NCBI GenBank assembly: GCA_029973955.1
Contig: JARKQJ010000093.1
Coordinates: 1-63,258 of the forward strand
Length of the DNA stretch: 63,258 bases
Reading direction: 5' to 3'
From: Paludibaculum sp.
Lineage (GTDB): Bacteria > Acidobacteriota > Terriglobia > Bryobacterales > Bryobacteraceae
Shown: positions 41,977 to 49,937 of the stretch, one piece after another
Position numbering within the stretch: position 1 is the first letter of the stretch
Layout of the letters: each line of letters begins with the position of its first letter
Notes under the pieces: generated by a model
Databases searched by the model: none
What the model was told of the DNA's origin: nothing
The model's input: only the letters and a program-made list of their open reading frames with translations
Program-made: the position numbers and the translations under genes

Positions 41977-44310
41977 CTACCTGGCGGGGACGCCCCACTG
42001 CTTGTTGGGCTGCGGGCCGAGCGTCACTTCGAGCGTGCCGCCGGCCGTGAGTTCCTGGTGCGTGATCCAGAAGCGGCCGGTGAGCGCTTTGCCGTTGAGC
42101 TTCACGGATTGGATGTAGACGTTGCCGGATTCGTTGTTGCGCGTGGTGATGGTGAAAGTTTTGCCCTTGGCGTAGCGCGGGTCCAGGGTGACGTCGATGC
42201 GGTCGAAGATGGGGCTGGTGAGTTCGTAGCGCGGTTCGGTGCCGGCGCCGCCGGTGACGTCGAACAGGCCCATGGCCATGAGCACGCCGAGGGCGCCCAT
42301 CTGGCCCTGGTCCTCATCGCCGTTGTAGCCGGCGAAGGGCGTGATGCCGCCGTAGGACTCCTCCTTCACGCGGCGCACCCAGTACTGCGTGAGCCACGGC
42401 GCGCCGGCGTAAGTAAAGAGATGCGCCATGTGGCAGGAGGGCTGGTTTTCGTAATCGACCCACTCCTGCGCGTGCGTGCCGTGCGGCGTGACATAGCGCT
42501 TGGGGGCGGCCAGTTCGAATTGATGGTTGAGCTTGTCGATGAACTTCTGCGGGCCGCCGATGGCCTGGACGAGGCCGGGGATGTCCTGCGGCACGAAGTA
42601 GGTGTAGATGGCGGAGTTGGATTCGACGAAGCCGGGGCAGGCCGCGCCCTGGCAGGTGGGCGTGAAGGGCGTGAGCCAGGAGCCGTCGGGATTCCTGGGG
42701 CGGATCCAGCCTACGGAAGGATCGTAAAGGTTCTTCCAGTTTTCGGCGCGCCTGGAGAAGAGCGCGTAGTCGTCCTTCTTCCCGAGGGCCTTGGCGAACT
42801 GCGCGAGGCACCAGTCTTCGTAGGCGTATTCGAGCGTCTGGGCGGCGCCGGCGCGGTGCATGCCGCGCGTGCCGGGAGTGGCGGGGATCCAGCCGCGCTC
42901 GACGTAGAAGGGCATGCCGCCGCCGGTGGGGTTGGGTCCGAACTCGTAGCCGGCGCGGTCGCGGATGCCGCCGGGGAAGGCGTTCTTGCGGCTGCCGGCG
43001 TAGGCGGCTTCGACATCGAAGTCGCGGATGCCCTTGTTGTAGGCGGCGACGATGAGCGGCACGGCCTGGTCGCCGATCATGACGTAGGTGTAGTTGCCGC
43101 CGGCGGGGCCGCGGGCGATGAGGCCGCCGTTGTTGTAGTAGTCGACGAGCGAGGCCACCTGCTGGCCCATGATGCGCGGATAGGCGAAGGACCAGAGCAC
43201 GTTCAGATTCCAGTGCGAGCCCCAGAAGCCGTCGGAGTTGAAGGTGGGGCGCGTGGGCTGGCCCTGCGCGTCGAGCGGCACCTGGCGCACGCGCGGCTCG
43301 GCGCCGGTGTTATCGATATAGCGGCCATCGACGTCTGAGAACGTGCGGCGGCCGAGCAGGGCGTGCCAGAGGTCGGTGTAGAACTTCACGCGCTGCTGCT
43401 CCGTGCCGCCGCTCACCTGGATCTTGCCGAGCCATTCGTTCCATTCGCCGGCGGAGGCTTTCACGGTGGCGTCGAAGTCCCAGCCGGGCAGTTCGGATTG
43501 CAGATTGAGCCGCGCGTTCTCCTCGCTGACGTAAGAGATGGCCACTTTCATGCGGACCTGGCCGGGCTGTGCGAAGCGGAAGCGGACGTAGCCGCCGGAG
43601 TCGGCGCCGGAGACCTGGTCGACACCCTGCTTCACGGCCTTGCCGGCGGCGCCTTTTTCCCAACCGCCGAACTCAGTGAAGGGCTGATCGAACTCGGCCA
43701 CGAAGTAGACGGTGCAGGGCTTTTCGCGGCGCTGCGTGGGGGCCATCTTCGAGAAGCCAGAGAGCTGTTGCGGGCCGGTACGGCGCAGAGTGGCGTCCGC
43801 CATTTTCGTCATGGCGATGGGGGCGCCGGTGTCGAGCAGGACGTAGGCGTCCTCGGTGGCGGGGAAGGAGTAGCGGTGGAAGCCGACGCGCCTGGTGGAG
43901 GTGAGTTCGGCGGTGATGCCGGAGTTGTCGAGCACCACTTTGTGATAGCCGGCGCGCACGGTTTCCTTTTCGTGCGAGAACGGCGCTTTGTAGGCTTCGT
44001 AGCCTTCGTGGCCGTTCATGCGGCCGACGATGGGCATGACGGGGACGCCGGCGAGCTGCCAGTCGTGGATGTGCGAGAAGGCGCGGATGTAGGGCTCGAC
44101 GTAGATGTAGCCGGCGCCCCAATCGCCTTCGAGTTTTGTGTCGGGGCTGAGGGCCACCATGCCGAAGGGGCGCGAGGCGGAGGCGAAGAAGATCCAGCGC
44201 GTCTGGTGCGTGTCGATGCGCGGGTCGACGTATTCCACGGGCCGCTTCTCCGCGGCTGGCAGGCCGGCGGCCGCGAGCAGCGCGCACAACAAAACGTTCC
44301 GGACGTTCAT
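41977..44310 (-). CDS. GH92-family alpha-mannosidase, secreted
   Basis: 777 residues from MNVRNVLLCALLAAAGLPAAE (signal peptide). GH92 features: YVDPRIDTHQTRWIFFASASRPFGMVALSPDT, GYIYVEPYIRAFSHIHDWQLAGVPVMP, FNSDGFWGSHWNLNVLWSFAYP, GYEFGPN, and the catalytic-region segments ENQPSCHMAHLFTYAGAPW and GYNGDEDQGQMGALGVLMAMGLF. GH92 enzymes are calcium-dependent exo-mannosidases. In many members the first catalytic segment reads NEPSHH; here the Glu is Gln623. The usual GNDD in the second is GDED. A Gln at this position has been described in a GH92 enzyme acting on mannosyl phosphodiesters. The gene is divergent from an esterase-SMP-30 fusion gene, 51 bp away. Confidence 0.9.
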   Translation of the reverse strand: MNVRNVLLCALLAAAGLPAAEKRPVEYVDPRIDTHQTRWIFFASASRPFGMVALSPDTKLEGDWGAGYIYVEPYIRAFSHIHDWQLAGVPVMPIVGRMNGHEGYEAYKAPFSHEKETVRAGYHKVVLDNSGITAELTSTRRVGFHRYSFPATEDAYVLLDTGAPIAMTKMADATLRRTGPQQLSGFSKMAPTQRREKPCTVYFVAEFDQPFTEFGGWEKGAAGKAVKQGVDQVSGADSGGYVRFRFAQPGQVRMKVAISYVSEENARLNLQSELPGWDFDATVKASAGEWNEWLGKIQVSGGTEQQRVKFYTDLWHALLGRRTFSDVDGRYIDNTGAEPRVRQVPLDAQGQPTRPTFNSDGFWGSHWNLNVLWSFAYPRIMGQQVASLVDYYNNGGLIARGPAGGNYTYVMIGDQAVPLIVAAYNKGIRDFDVEAAYAGSRKNAFPGGIRDRAGYEFGPNPTGGGMPFYVERGWIPATPGTRGMHRAGAAQTLEYAYEDWCLAQFAKALGKKDDYALFSRRAENWKNLYDPSVGWIRPRNPDGSWLTPFTPTCQGAACPGFVESNSAIYTYFVPQDIPGLVQAIGGPQKFIDKLNHQFELAAPKRYVTPHGTHAQEWVDYENQPSCHMAHLFTYAGAPWLTQYWVRRVKEESYGGITPFAGYNGDEDQGQMGALGVLMAMGLFDVTGGAGTEPRYELTSPIFDRIDVTLDPRYAKGKTFTITTRNNESGNVYIQSVKLNGKALTGRFWITHQELTAGGTLEVTLGPQPNKQWGVPAR

Positions 44311-44361
44311 GCCTGGATCATATCGAATCAGGCCGCTTGCGATACGATACGACCGAATCCC

Positions 44362-46101
44362 ATGTGCCTTCGTTGCGCCCTTCCGCTTCTGGCCGCGCTG
44401 GCCGCCGGCGCCTTTGCGGCTGATTACACCCTCGGCCCCGATTCGCAGCGGCAGCCCGGCGTGCCGCAAGGCAAGATCGAAAAACACGCCTGGAACAACA
44501 GCCGCGCGTATCCGGGCACGGTGCGCGACTACTGGGTTTACGTGCCCGCGCAGTACAAGCCGGGCACTCCGGCGGCTCTGATGGTATTTCAGGACGGCGC
44601 GAAGTTCGTTGACGTGGAGGGCGCGTGGCGCGTGCCGGTGGTATTCGACAATCTCATTCACAAGGGCCAGATGCCGGTGACCATCGGCGTCTTCGTGGAT
44701 CCGGGTGTGCTGCCCGCGCCGCAGGAGAAGACGCAGGCGCGCTACAACCGCAGCTTCGAGTACGACTCCGTGTCGGACCTCTACTCCAAGCTGATCCTCG
44801 ACGAGATTCTGCCCGAAGTGCAGAAGAGCTACAGCATCACGAAGGATGCGGACCTGCGCGGCATCGGCGGGTCGTCCTCCGGCGCCATCTGCGCCTTCAC
44901 CGCGGCGTGGCACCGGCCGGACTCGTTCCACCGCGTCTTCAGCTCCATCGGCAGCTTCGCGCCGTTGCGCGGCGGCCACAACTACGCTTCGCTCATCCGC
45001 CGCACGGAGGGCAAGCCGCTGCGCGTCTTCCAGCAGGACGGCGAGAAGGACCTGAACATCTACGCCGGCAACTGGTGGATCAGCAATCAGGATCTGCACT
45101 CGGCGCTGGAATACGCGGGGTATGAGACCACCTTCGTGCGCGGCACCGAAGGGCACAACAGCGTACACGGCGGCGCGATTCTGCCCGATGCGCTGCGCTG
45201 GCTGTGGGGTGGCGCGCAGCCGAAACCAGTGTCCAAAGCGCGCAACGAGACAGTGGAGCGGCGCTGGGTGGATCTGATTCTCGATCCGGCGAGCGAGTGG
45301 GAACTGGTGGCATCCGGGCTGGGGCTGGGCGAAGGGCCGGCGGTGAATCGAGCCGGCGAGGTGTTCTTCACCGACATTCGCAACAGCCGCATCCACCGCA
45401 TTGGGCTGGACGGCAAGGTGAGCGTGTTCAAGGAGGACACGGGCCAGGCGAATGGCCAGGTGTTCGGCCCCGACGGGCGGCTCTATGTCTGCCAGCACGG
45501 GCGGAAGCGCATTCTCGCCATCACGCCCGAAGGGCAGGAGAGCGTGATCACGGAGGGGACCGGCTCGAACGACATCGCCATCACGGCGCGCGGCGAGATC
45601 TACTACACGGACCCGCGCGAGCACCGCGTGTGGTTTGTGGACGCGCAGGGCAACAGGCGGCTGGCGCACGAGGGCATCGCTTTCCCGAACGGCGTGCGGC
45701 TTTCGCCGGACCAGTCGATTCTCTATGTGAACGACATGTGGGGCAGGGAAGTGTGGTCGTTCCAGATCCAGCCGGACGGTTCGCTCCAGTACGGTGAGCC
45801 GTTCTTCACCATGGAGGTGCCGGGCGGCTCCAACATGAGCGGCGCGGACGGCATGGCAGTGGATACGCAGGGCGATCTCTACGTGGCCACGGACGTTGGC
45901 ATCCAGGTGTTTGAAGGCACGGGCAAGCTGGCCGCCATCATCGGCAAGCCGAGCCTCAACGGCATTACGAACCTGGTGTTCGGCGGGCCGCGGTTGGACA
46001 CGCTGTATGTCACTTCGCGCGATGCCGTCTACCGCCGCAAGCTGCGGCGGCAGGGCGTGGTGTCGTGGCAGCCCGTGATGCCGCCCAAGCCGCGGCTGTG
46101 A
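44362..46101 (+). CDS. secreted esterase-SMP-30/gluconolactonase fusion protein
   Basis: 579 residues from MCLRCALPLLAALAAGAFA (signal peptide). Residues about 20-300 form an alpha/beta-hydrolase of the esterase D/Fes type: YWVYVPAQYKPGTPAALMVFQDG, the nucleophile elbow GIGGSSSGAICAF, and HNSVHGG with the catalytic His. Residues about 310-575 form a six-bladed SMP-30/gluconolactonase propeller: GLGEGPAVNRAGEVFFTDI, SNDIAITARGEIYYTDP, FPNGVRLSPDQSILYVND, GADGMAVDTQGDLYVATD. This pairing could de-esterify and then open sugar lactones, for instance with feruloylated or acetylated polysaccharides. The combined reaction is inferred. The next gene, a sulfatase, is convergent. Confidence 0.9.
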   Translation: MCLRCALPLLAALAAGAFAADYTLGPDSQRQPGVPQGKIEKHAWNNSRAYPGTVRDYWVYVPAQYKPGTPAALMVFQDGAKFVDVEGAWRVPVVFDNLIHKGQMPVTIGVFVDPGVLPAPQEKTQARYNRSFEYDSVSDLYSKLILDEILPEVQKSYSITKDADLRGIGGSSSGAICAFTAAWHRPDSFHRVFSSIGSFAPLRGGHNYASLIRRTEGKPLRVFQQDGEKDLNIYAGNWWISNQDLHSALEYAGYETTFVRGTEGHNSVHGGAILPDALRWLWGGAQPKPVSKARNETVERRWVDLILDPASEWELVASGLGLGEGPAVNRAGEVFFTDIRNSRIHRIGLDGKVSVFKEDTGQANGQVFGPDGRLYVCQHGRKRILAITPEGQESVITEGTGSNDIAITARGEIYYTDPREHRVWFVDAQGNRRLAHEGIAFPNGVRLSPDQSILYVNDMWGREVWSFQIQPDGSLQYGEPFFTMEVPGGSNMSGADGMAVDTQGDLYVATDVGIQVFEGTGKLAAIIGKPSLNGITNLVFGGPRLDTLYVTSRDAVYRRKLRRQGVVSWQPVMPPKPRL

Positions 46102-46120
46102 TCAGGCCGGCCTGGCGCCA

Positions 46121-47974
46121 TCAAGCGAGCTTGGCAATGGCTTCGCGCAGCCGCTTCAAATACTCGGTGCGCACGCGCTCCGGGGCCTTCGGGTCAGTAT
46201 CCGGCAGGGCGAGGATCTGTTTCGCCCAGGGCCTGGCCTTCTCACCGAAGCTATCCACGGCGTTGAGCGCCTCCATCGCCGCGTAGGCGCCGCTCTCCAC
46301 GGGATTGCATAGGGGCAGCAGGACGTCCATCGCCTGCTTGAGATCGGCTTCGTTGCCGTAGCGGCCGAGGGCTGACGCGGCGGCGATCCGCACGGCGGCG
46401 CTGGAATCCGACAACAGCCTGACAAGTGCTTCGCGCGTCTTCGCCACTTCGCCGGCGCCGCGCATCTCCACGCCCAGCGCGCCCCAGTAGCGGGCGGCGC
46501 TGTCGGGATCGGACATGAGCCTGGTGAGCTGCGCCGTCACGCCGGGCTTGAGCGACGCGGCGAGTTCGGCCGCGGCCAGAGTCTTCGGCGCGTCGTAGCG
46601 TTTCGGATCGTGGCCCATCACGTGGGGCGCCAGGCCCTGAGCCCGTGCGTGGATCTCGCTCTCGGCCAGCAGGCCGATGTCCTTGAGCTTGAGTTCGTGC
46701 TCGCGATGGGCTCTGCGCAGGCGCGCCAGCTCCGCTTTGTGGGCGGGGGAGGCGGCGAGGTTTTTCACTTCGTCGCGGTCTTCTTTGAGATCGTAGAGTT
46801 CCTCGGGCGGCTTGGTTTCCCAGAACTTCTTCTGCGCTTCATTCAGCCTGCCCTCTTTGTAGAGCCGCTCCCAGACCTGCGTGGTGGGCGTCTCCCACAT
46901 GTAATTGAGGTGCTGGCCGTAGATCTTATGCGGCATGTAGTTGCGCACGTAGACGTAGCGCTGGTCGCGGACGGTACGCACGCAGTCGTAGCGTTCGTCC
47001 ATGCGCCCGCGGAAGCCGAAGGAGTAAGCGCGCGGGGCGGCCTCGTGGTGGCCCAGGAAGGCCTGTCCCTGATAGTAGCCGGGCGCGCGGAGGCCGGCCA
47101 GGCTGAGCACGGTGGGAGCCAGATCGACGAAGCCGACCAGTCGGTTGTTCCTGCCGCCGGGCGCGTAGTCCTTGGGCGCGAGGTGGCGGAACTTCTCCGG
47201 GATGTGGACGGTGATGCTGACGTTGAGGCCGGAGTTGTAAGGCCAGCGCTTGCTGCGCGGCATGCCGGAGCCGTGGTCGCCGTAGAAGAAGACGATGGTG
47301 TCGTCGGCGAGGCCGTCCTGCGTCAGTTCGGCCAGCACTTTGCCGGCCTGGGCGTCCATGGTGGTGATGTTGTCGTAGTACTGCGCCCCGTCGTGGCGGA
47401 CCTCGGGGGTGTCGGGATGGTAGGTGGGCACGCGCGCTTTGGAGGGATCGTGAACGAGCGTGTGCGGGCGTTTGCGGATCTGGCTCTCGTGCGTGGTGAC
47501 GAAGTTGAACACGGAAAAGAACGGCTGGCCCTGGGCACGCTGGCGGAAGTGGGCGCGGTTGGAAGAGTCGTCCCAGGTGCCTGGCGGCTTTTCGAGATTG
47601 TAGTCTTCCTTGACGTTGTTGGAGCAGTAGTAGCCGGCGTCGCGCAGGTAGGCCGGAAACATCTTCATCTCGGGGGCGAGCTTCGTCATGGAGCGCATGT
47701 GCTCCGCGCCGAGAGTGGTGGGATACATGCCGCTGATGATGGTGGTGCGGGCCGGAGCGCACACCGGCGCGTTGGACCACGCGTTCATGTACGTGGAGCT
47801 GCGCGCGCAGAGCTTGTCGAGATTCGGCGTGACGGAGTAGTCGTCGCCGGTGTAGTGCAGGTGGGGGCCGGTGTCTTCGCAGGTGATCCAGAGGATGTTG
47901 GGCTTCTGGTCCTGGGCGGCGCGCGCGGCTGCGGCCGCTGCCGCGGAGGCGGTAAACGCCCTGCGAGTGATCAT
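46121..47974 (-). CDS. secreted sulfatase with C-terminal HEAT-like repeats
   Basis: 617 residues. A twin-arginine-type leader (MITRRAFTASAAAAAAARAAQ) is followed by an S1 sulfatase domain: NILWITCEDTG (metal ligands), VCAPARTTIISG with Cys72 as the formylglycine site, VFFYGDHGSGMPRSKRW and YDLKEDRDEVKNLA. The ED pair in place of DD and the CAPAR motif resemble the heparan N-sulfatase-like subgroup (S1_8). From about residue 480 to the end two HEAT repeats follow (YWGALGVEMRG, VRIAAASALGRYGN, YAAMEALNAVD), a tail seen in planctomycete and acidobacterial sulfatases. It starts 1 bp after the GH29 stop, so the two form an operon. Confidence 0.92.
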   Translation of the reverse strand: MITRRAFTASAAAAAAARAAQDQKPNILWITCEDTGPHLHYTGDDYSVTPNLDKLCARSSTYMNAWSNAPVCAPARTTIISGMYPTTLGAEHMRSMTKLAPEMKMFPAYLRDAGYYCSNNVKEDYNLEKPPGTWDDSSNRAHFRQRAQGQPFFSVFNFVTTHESQIRKRPHTLVHDPSKARVPTYHPDTPEVRHDGAQYYDNITTMDAQAGKVLAELTQDGLADDTIVFFYGDHGSGMPRSKRWPYNSGLNVSITVHIPEKFRHLAPKDYAPGGRNNRLVGFVDLAPTVLSLAGLRAPGYYQGQAFLGHHEAAPRAYSFGFRGRMDERYDCVRTVRDQRYVYVRNYMPHKIYGQHLNYMWETPTTQVWERLYKEGRLNEAQKKFWETKPPEELYDLKEDRDEVKNLAASPAHKAELARLRRAHREHELKLKDIGLLAESEIHARAQGLAPHVMGHDPKRYDAPKTLAAAELAASLKPGVTAQLTRLMSDPDSAARYWGALGVEMRGAGEVAKTREALVRLLSDSSAAVRIAAASALGRYGNEADLKQAMDVLLPLCNPVESGAYAAMEALNAVDSFGEKARPWAKQILALPDTDPKAPERVRTEYLKRLREAIAKLA

Positions 47975-47975
47975 G

Positions 47976-49589
47976 CTAGTTCTCCCGTGTCAATCTGATG
48001 AGTTCCACTGCGCCCGGCAGGCGGTCGCCCTTCGCGAAGGGCGGCGGCGGCGTGATGGCGAGTGTGTGATAGTCCTTCGGGCCGAGCTGCACTTCCGCGC
48101 CGGCGGAGCGGCCGTCCACTTGAATCGATGTGCCGGCGAGTGCTGGTTTCACCTCGATGCGATACTTGCCCGGCTTGACGGTGAAGTGCCACTGCAGTTT
48201 GTAGACGCTGGGCCGCTCATAGTAGCCGCGGCCGTTGTAGTTGTAGAAAGCGTCGGCTTGCTGAGCGGCGAGCGTGACGGAGCCGTCCGCCTCCGGCGCG
48301 ATGGAGGGCGGGATCACTTCCAGCGCGCCGCGGTATTCGGCGACGACCACTTCGAACGGACTGGCGCCGGGCGTCGCACCGAGAGTGATCGAGTTGCCCT
48401 CGATCTTCAGCGCCTCGGGCTTCGCTCCGCCCAGCGGGTAGGCGCGGGTGAGACGTGTCTTCAGGCCAGGCAACAGCAATCGGCCACCCGCGGGCCGTGT
48501 TTTCACGAAGAGATAGAGCTTGCCCGGCTTCACCGTGGCGTGGCCGAACTCCAGCTTGCGGAACGGCTGCGCCGACGCGCCGTAGATCGCATCCCCATAC
48601 GTGCTGAGCCATCTGCCTACGCCCTTCAGAACTTCGGCTTCGAACTCCACCACGCTGCCGTCGCCGCGCGGCCCGATGTTGAGCAGGTAGTTGCCGCCGC
48701 GGCTCACCACCTTCACCAGCTTCTCGATGTGCTCATTCGTCTTGCCTGCCGCGTCTTCGCGCTTCTGCCAGGAGCGGTAGCCCCACGTCTCGCCGTAGAT
48801 GGATGCGGGCGTCTGCCACGGCTCGTCGATCACATATTCCGGGATGGCGTTGTCGCCCATGACAGTGAAGTCGCCCTGATGATTGAAGACGCGTCCGCTC
48901 ACCATGCACTCGGGCTGGAGCTCGTGCACAGTGCCGGTGAAGCGCCTGCTCTGCTCCGGAGTGGGTTTGCCCATGTCGAACCAGATCTCGGTGAGCGGCC
49001 CATAGCCGGTCATCAGCTCTTTGATCTGGGCGACATTGAAATCCTCGTGCGCTTTGGGGATGAGGTTGTCGTTGCGCGGCATGTCGGCGCCGGTACCGCC
49101 GGGGTAGTGCCAGTCGATGGTCGAATAGTAGACGCCGAACTTCAGCCCGGCGCGTGCGCAGGCATCGGCCAGGCTCTTGACGATGTCTTTGCCGTAAGGC
49201 GAGCCATCCACCACGTTGTAGTCCGATTGCCGCGTATGGAACAGGCTGAAGCCGTCGTGATGTTTGGACGTGAGCACGATAAACTTCATGCCCGCCGCTT
49301 TGGCGAGTTGCGCGATCTGGTCGGGGTCCCACTTGACGGGCTGGAAGCGCCGCGCCACCTGCTCGTATTCGTCTTTGGGGATGTTGCCTTGCGCCTGGAT
49401 CTGCTCGCTGTAGCCGCGCGTCACGCGCTCGCCCTTCCACATGCCGCCGAGTTCGGAGTAGGCGCCGAAGTGGATGAACATGCCGAATTTGCGGCTCTGC
49501 CAGGCGCGCACAGTCTCCGGCGAGGGGCGCCGCGCTTCAGCGGCGGACAGGAGAACCGGCAGAAGGAGGAGCGGAGAGAGGAAGCGCAT
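47976..49589 (-). CDS. alpha-L-fucosidase, GH29, secreted
   Basis: 537 residues from MRFLSPLLLLPVLLSAAEA (signal peptide). The GH29 barrel is clear: RKFGMFIHFGAYSELGGMW, GMKFIVLTSKHHDGFSLF, GLKFGVYYSTIDWHYP, the nucleophile segment EIWFDMG (Asp205), and SRGGNYLLNIGPRGDG. The C-terminal 180 residues are beta domains, including a second carbohydrate-binding-like module. It is the first gene of an operon with the sulfatase, which suggests release of fucose from sulfated fucans or host-like glycans. The fucose 1-phosphate guanylyltransferase at 30418 would be a route for salvage. Confidence 0.94.
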   Translation of the reverse strand: MRFLSPLLLLPVLLSAAEARRPSPETVRAWQSRKFGMFIHFGAYSELGGMWKGERVTRGYSEQIQAQGNIPKDEYEQVARRFQPVKWDPDQIAQLAKAAGMKFIVLTSKHHDGFSLFHTRQSDYNVVDGSPYGKDIVKSLADACARAGLKFGVYYSTIDWHYPGGTGADMPRNDNLIPKAHEDFNVAQIKELMTGYGPLTEIWFDMGKPTPEQSRRFTGTVHELQPECMVSGRVFNHQGDFTVMGDNAIPEYVIDEPWQTPASIYGETWGYRSWQKREDAAGKTNEHIEKLVKVVSRGGNYLLNIGPRGDGSVVEFEAEVLKGVGRWLSTYGDAIYGASAQPFRKLEFGHATVKPGKLYLFVKTRPAGGRLLLPGLKTRLTRAYPLGGAKPEALKIEGNSITLGATPGASPFEVVVAEYRGALEVIPPSIAPEADGSVTLAAQQADAFYNYNGRGYYERPSVYKLQWHFTVKPGKYRIEVKPALAGTSIQVDGRSAGAEVQLGPKDYHTLAITPPPPFAKGDRLPGAVELIRLTREN

Positions 49590-49630
49590 GGGCGGTGCTG
49601 AATAGCTACCACCCTAGCAGACTCTCATGT

Positions 49631-49783
49631 TCAAGGCTGGCCGCCGAACCGCCGCTTGAGAGCCTCCACCACACGGCCCACCCAGGCCGTTGGCATACAG
49701 GCGATCAGGACGGCGATGACTCCGAAGAGCATCAGCCCGATCAGCAGCGGCAGCGGCAGTTGTGCGTAGACTTCACTCACCAT
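49631..49783 (-). CDS. 50-residue membrane protein
   Basis: An open frame on the minus strand encodes MVSEVYAQLPLPLLIGLML and continues through a single hydrophobic helix (about 9-30) to MPTAWVGRVVEALKRRFGG and the end QP. An amphipathic basic tail follows the helix. No strong ribosome site precedes the ATG, and I know no homologue. It lies between tRNA-Thr and the GH29 gene, on the same strand as GH29 and upstream of it, so it could be the first cistron of that operon (41 bp separate its stop from the GH29 ATG). Confidence 0.4.
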   Translation of the reverse strand: MVSEVYAQLPLPLLIGLMLFGVIAVLIACMPTAWVGRVVEALKRRFGGQP

Positions 49784-49811
49784 AGACCAGGATGCCGGAT
49801 TCACGGAACGG

Positions 49812-49839
49812 GTGACAACCGGAAGCCCTCTGGTATCCT
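49812..49839 (+). promoter_or_regulatory. promoter of tRNA-Thr
   Basis: GTGACA (49812-49817), 16-bp spacer, TATCCT (49834-49839), ending 9 bp before the first base of the tRNA. Confidence 0.6.
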
Positions 49840-49848
49840 GAAATCAGA

Positions 49849-49924
49849 GCCGGCGTAGCTCAGTTGGTAGAGCGTCTGATTTGTAATCAGATGGTCGTAG
49901 GTTCGATTCCTATCGCCGGCTCCA
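49849..49924 (+). tRNA. tRNA-Thr (anticodon TGT)
   Basis: A 76-nt cloverleaf. The acceptor stem GCCGGCG pairs with CGCCGGC, followed by discriminator T and encoded CCA. The D-arm contains AGCTCAGTTGGTAGAGC. The anticodon stem-loop is TCTGA-TTTGTAA-TCAGA, giving anticodon TGT for ACA codons. The T-arm contains GTAGGTTCGATTCCTAT. All conserved positions are present. A promoter lies just upstream. Confidence 0.97.
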
Positions 49925-49937
49925 GTGTTCCCCGCCT

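Noticed and set aside
43363..44361. An N-terminal extension of the esterase gene into the GH92 region
   Set aside because: It is the shadow of GH92 on the other strand; the esterase has a clear signal peptide at 44362.
41977..45669. A 1230-codon open frame on the minus strand extending far upstream of the GH92 gene
   Set aside because: The part above 44310 is antisense to the esterase-SMP-30 gene and has an Arg/Ala-rich composition with no family features. The signal peptide at 44310 marks the true start.
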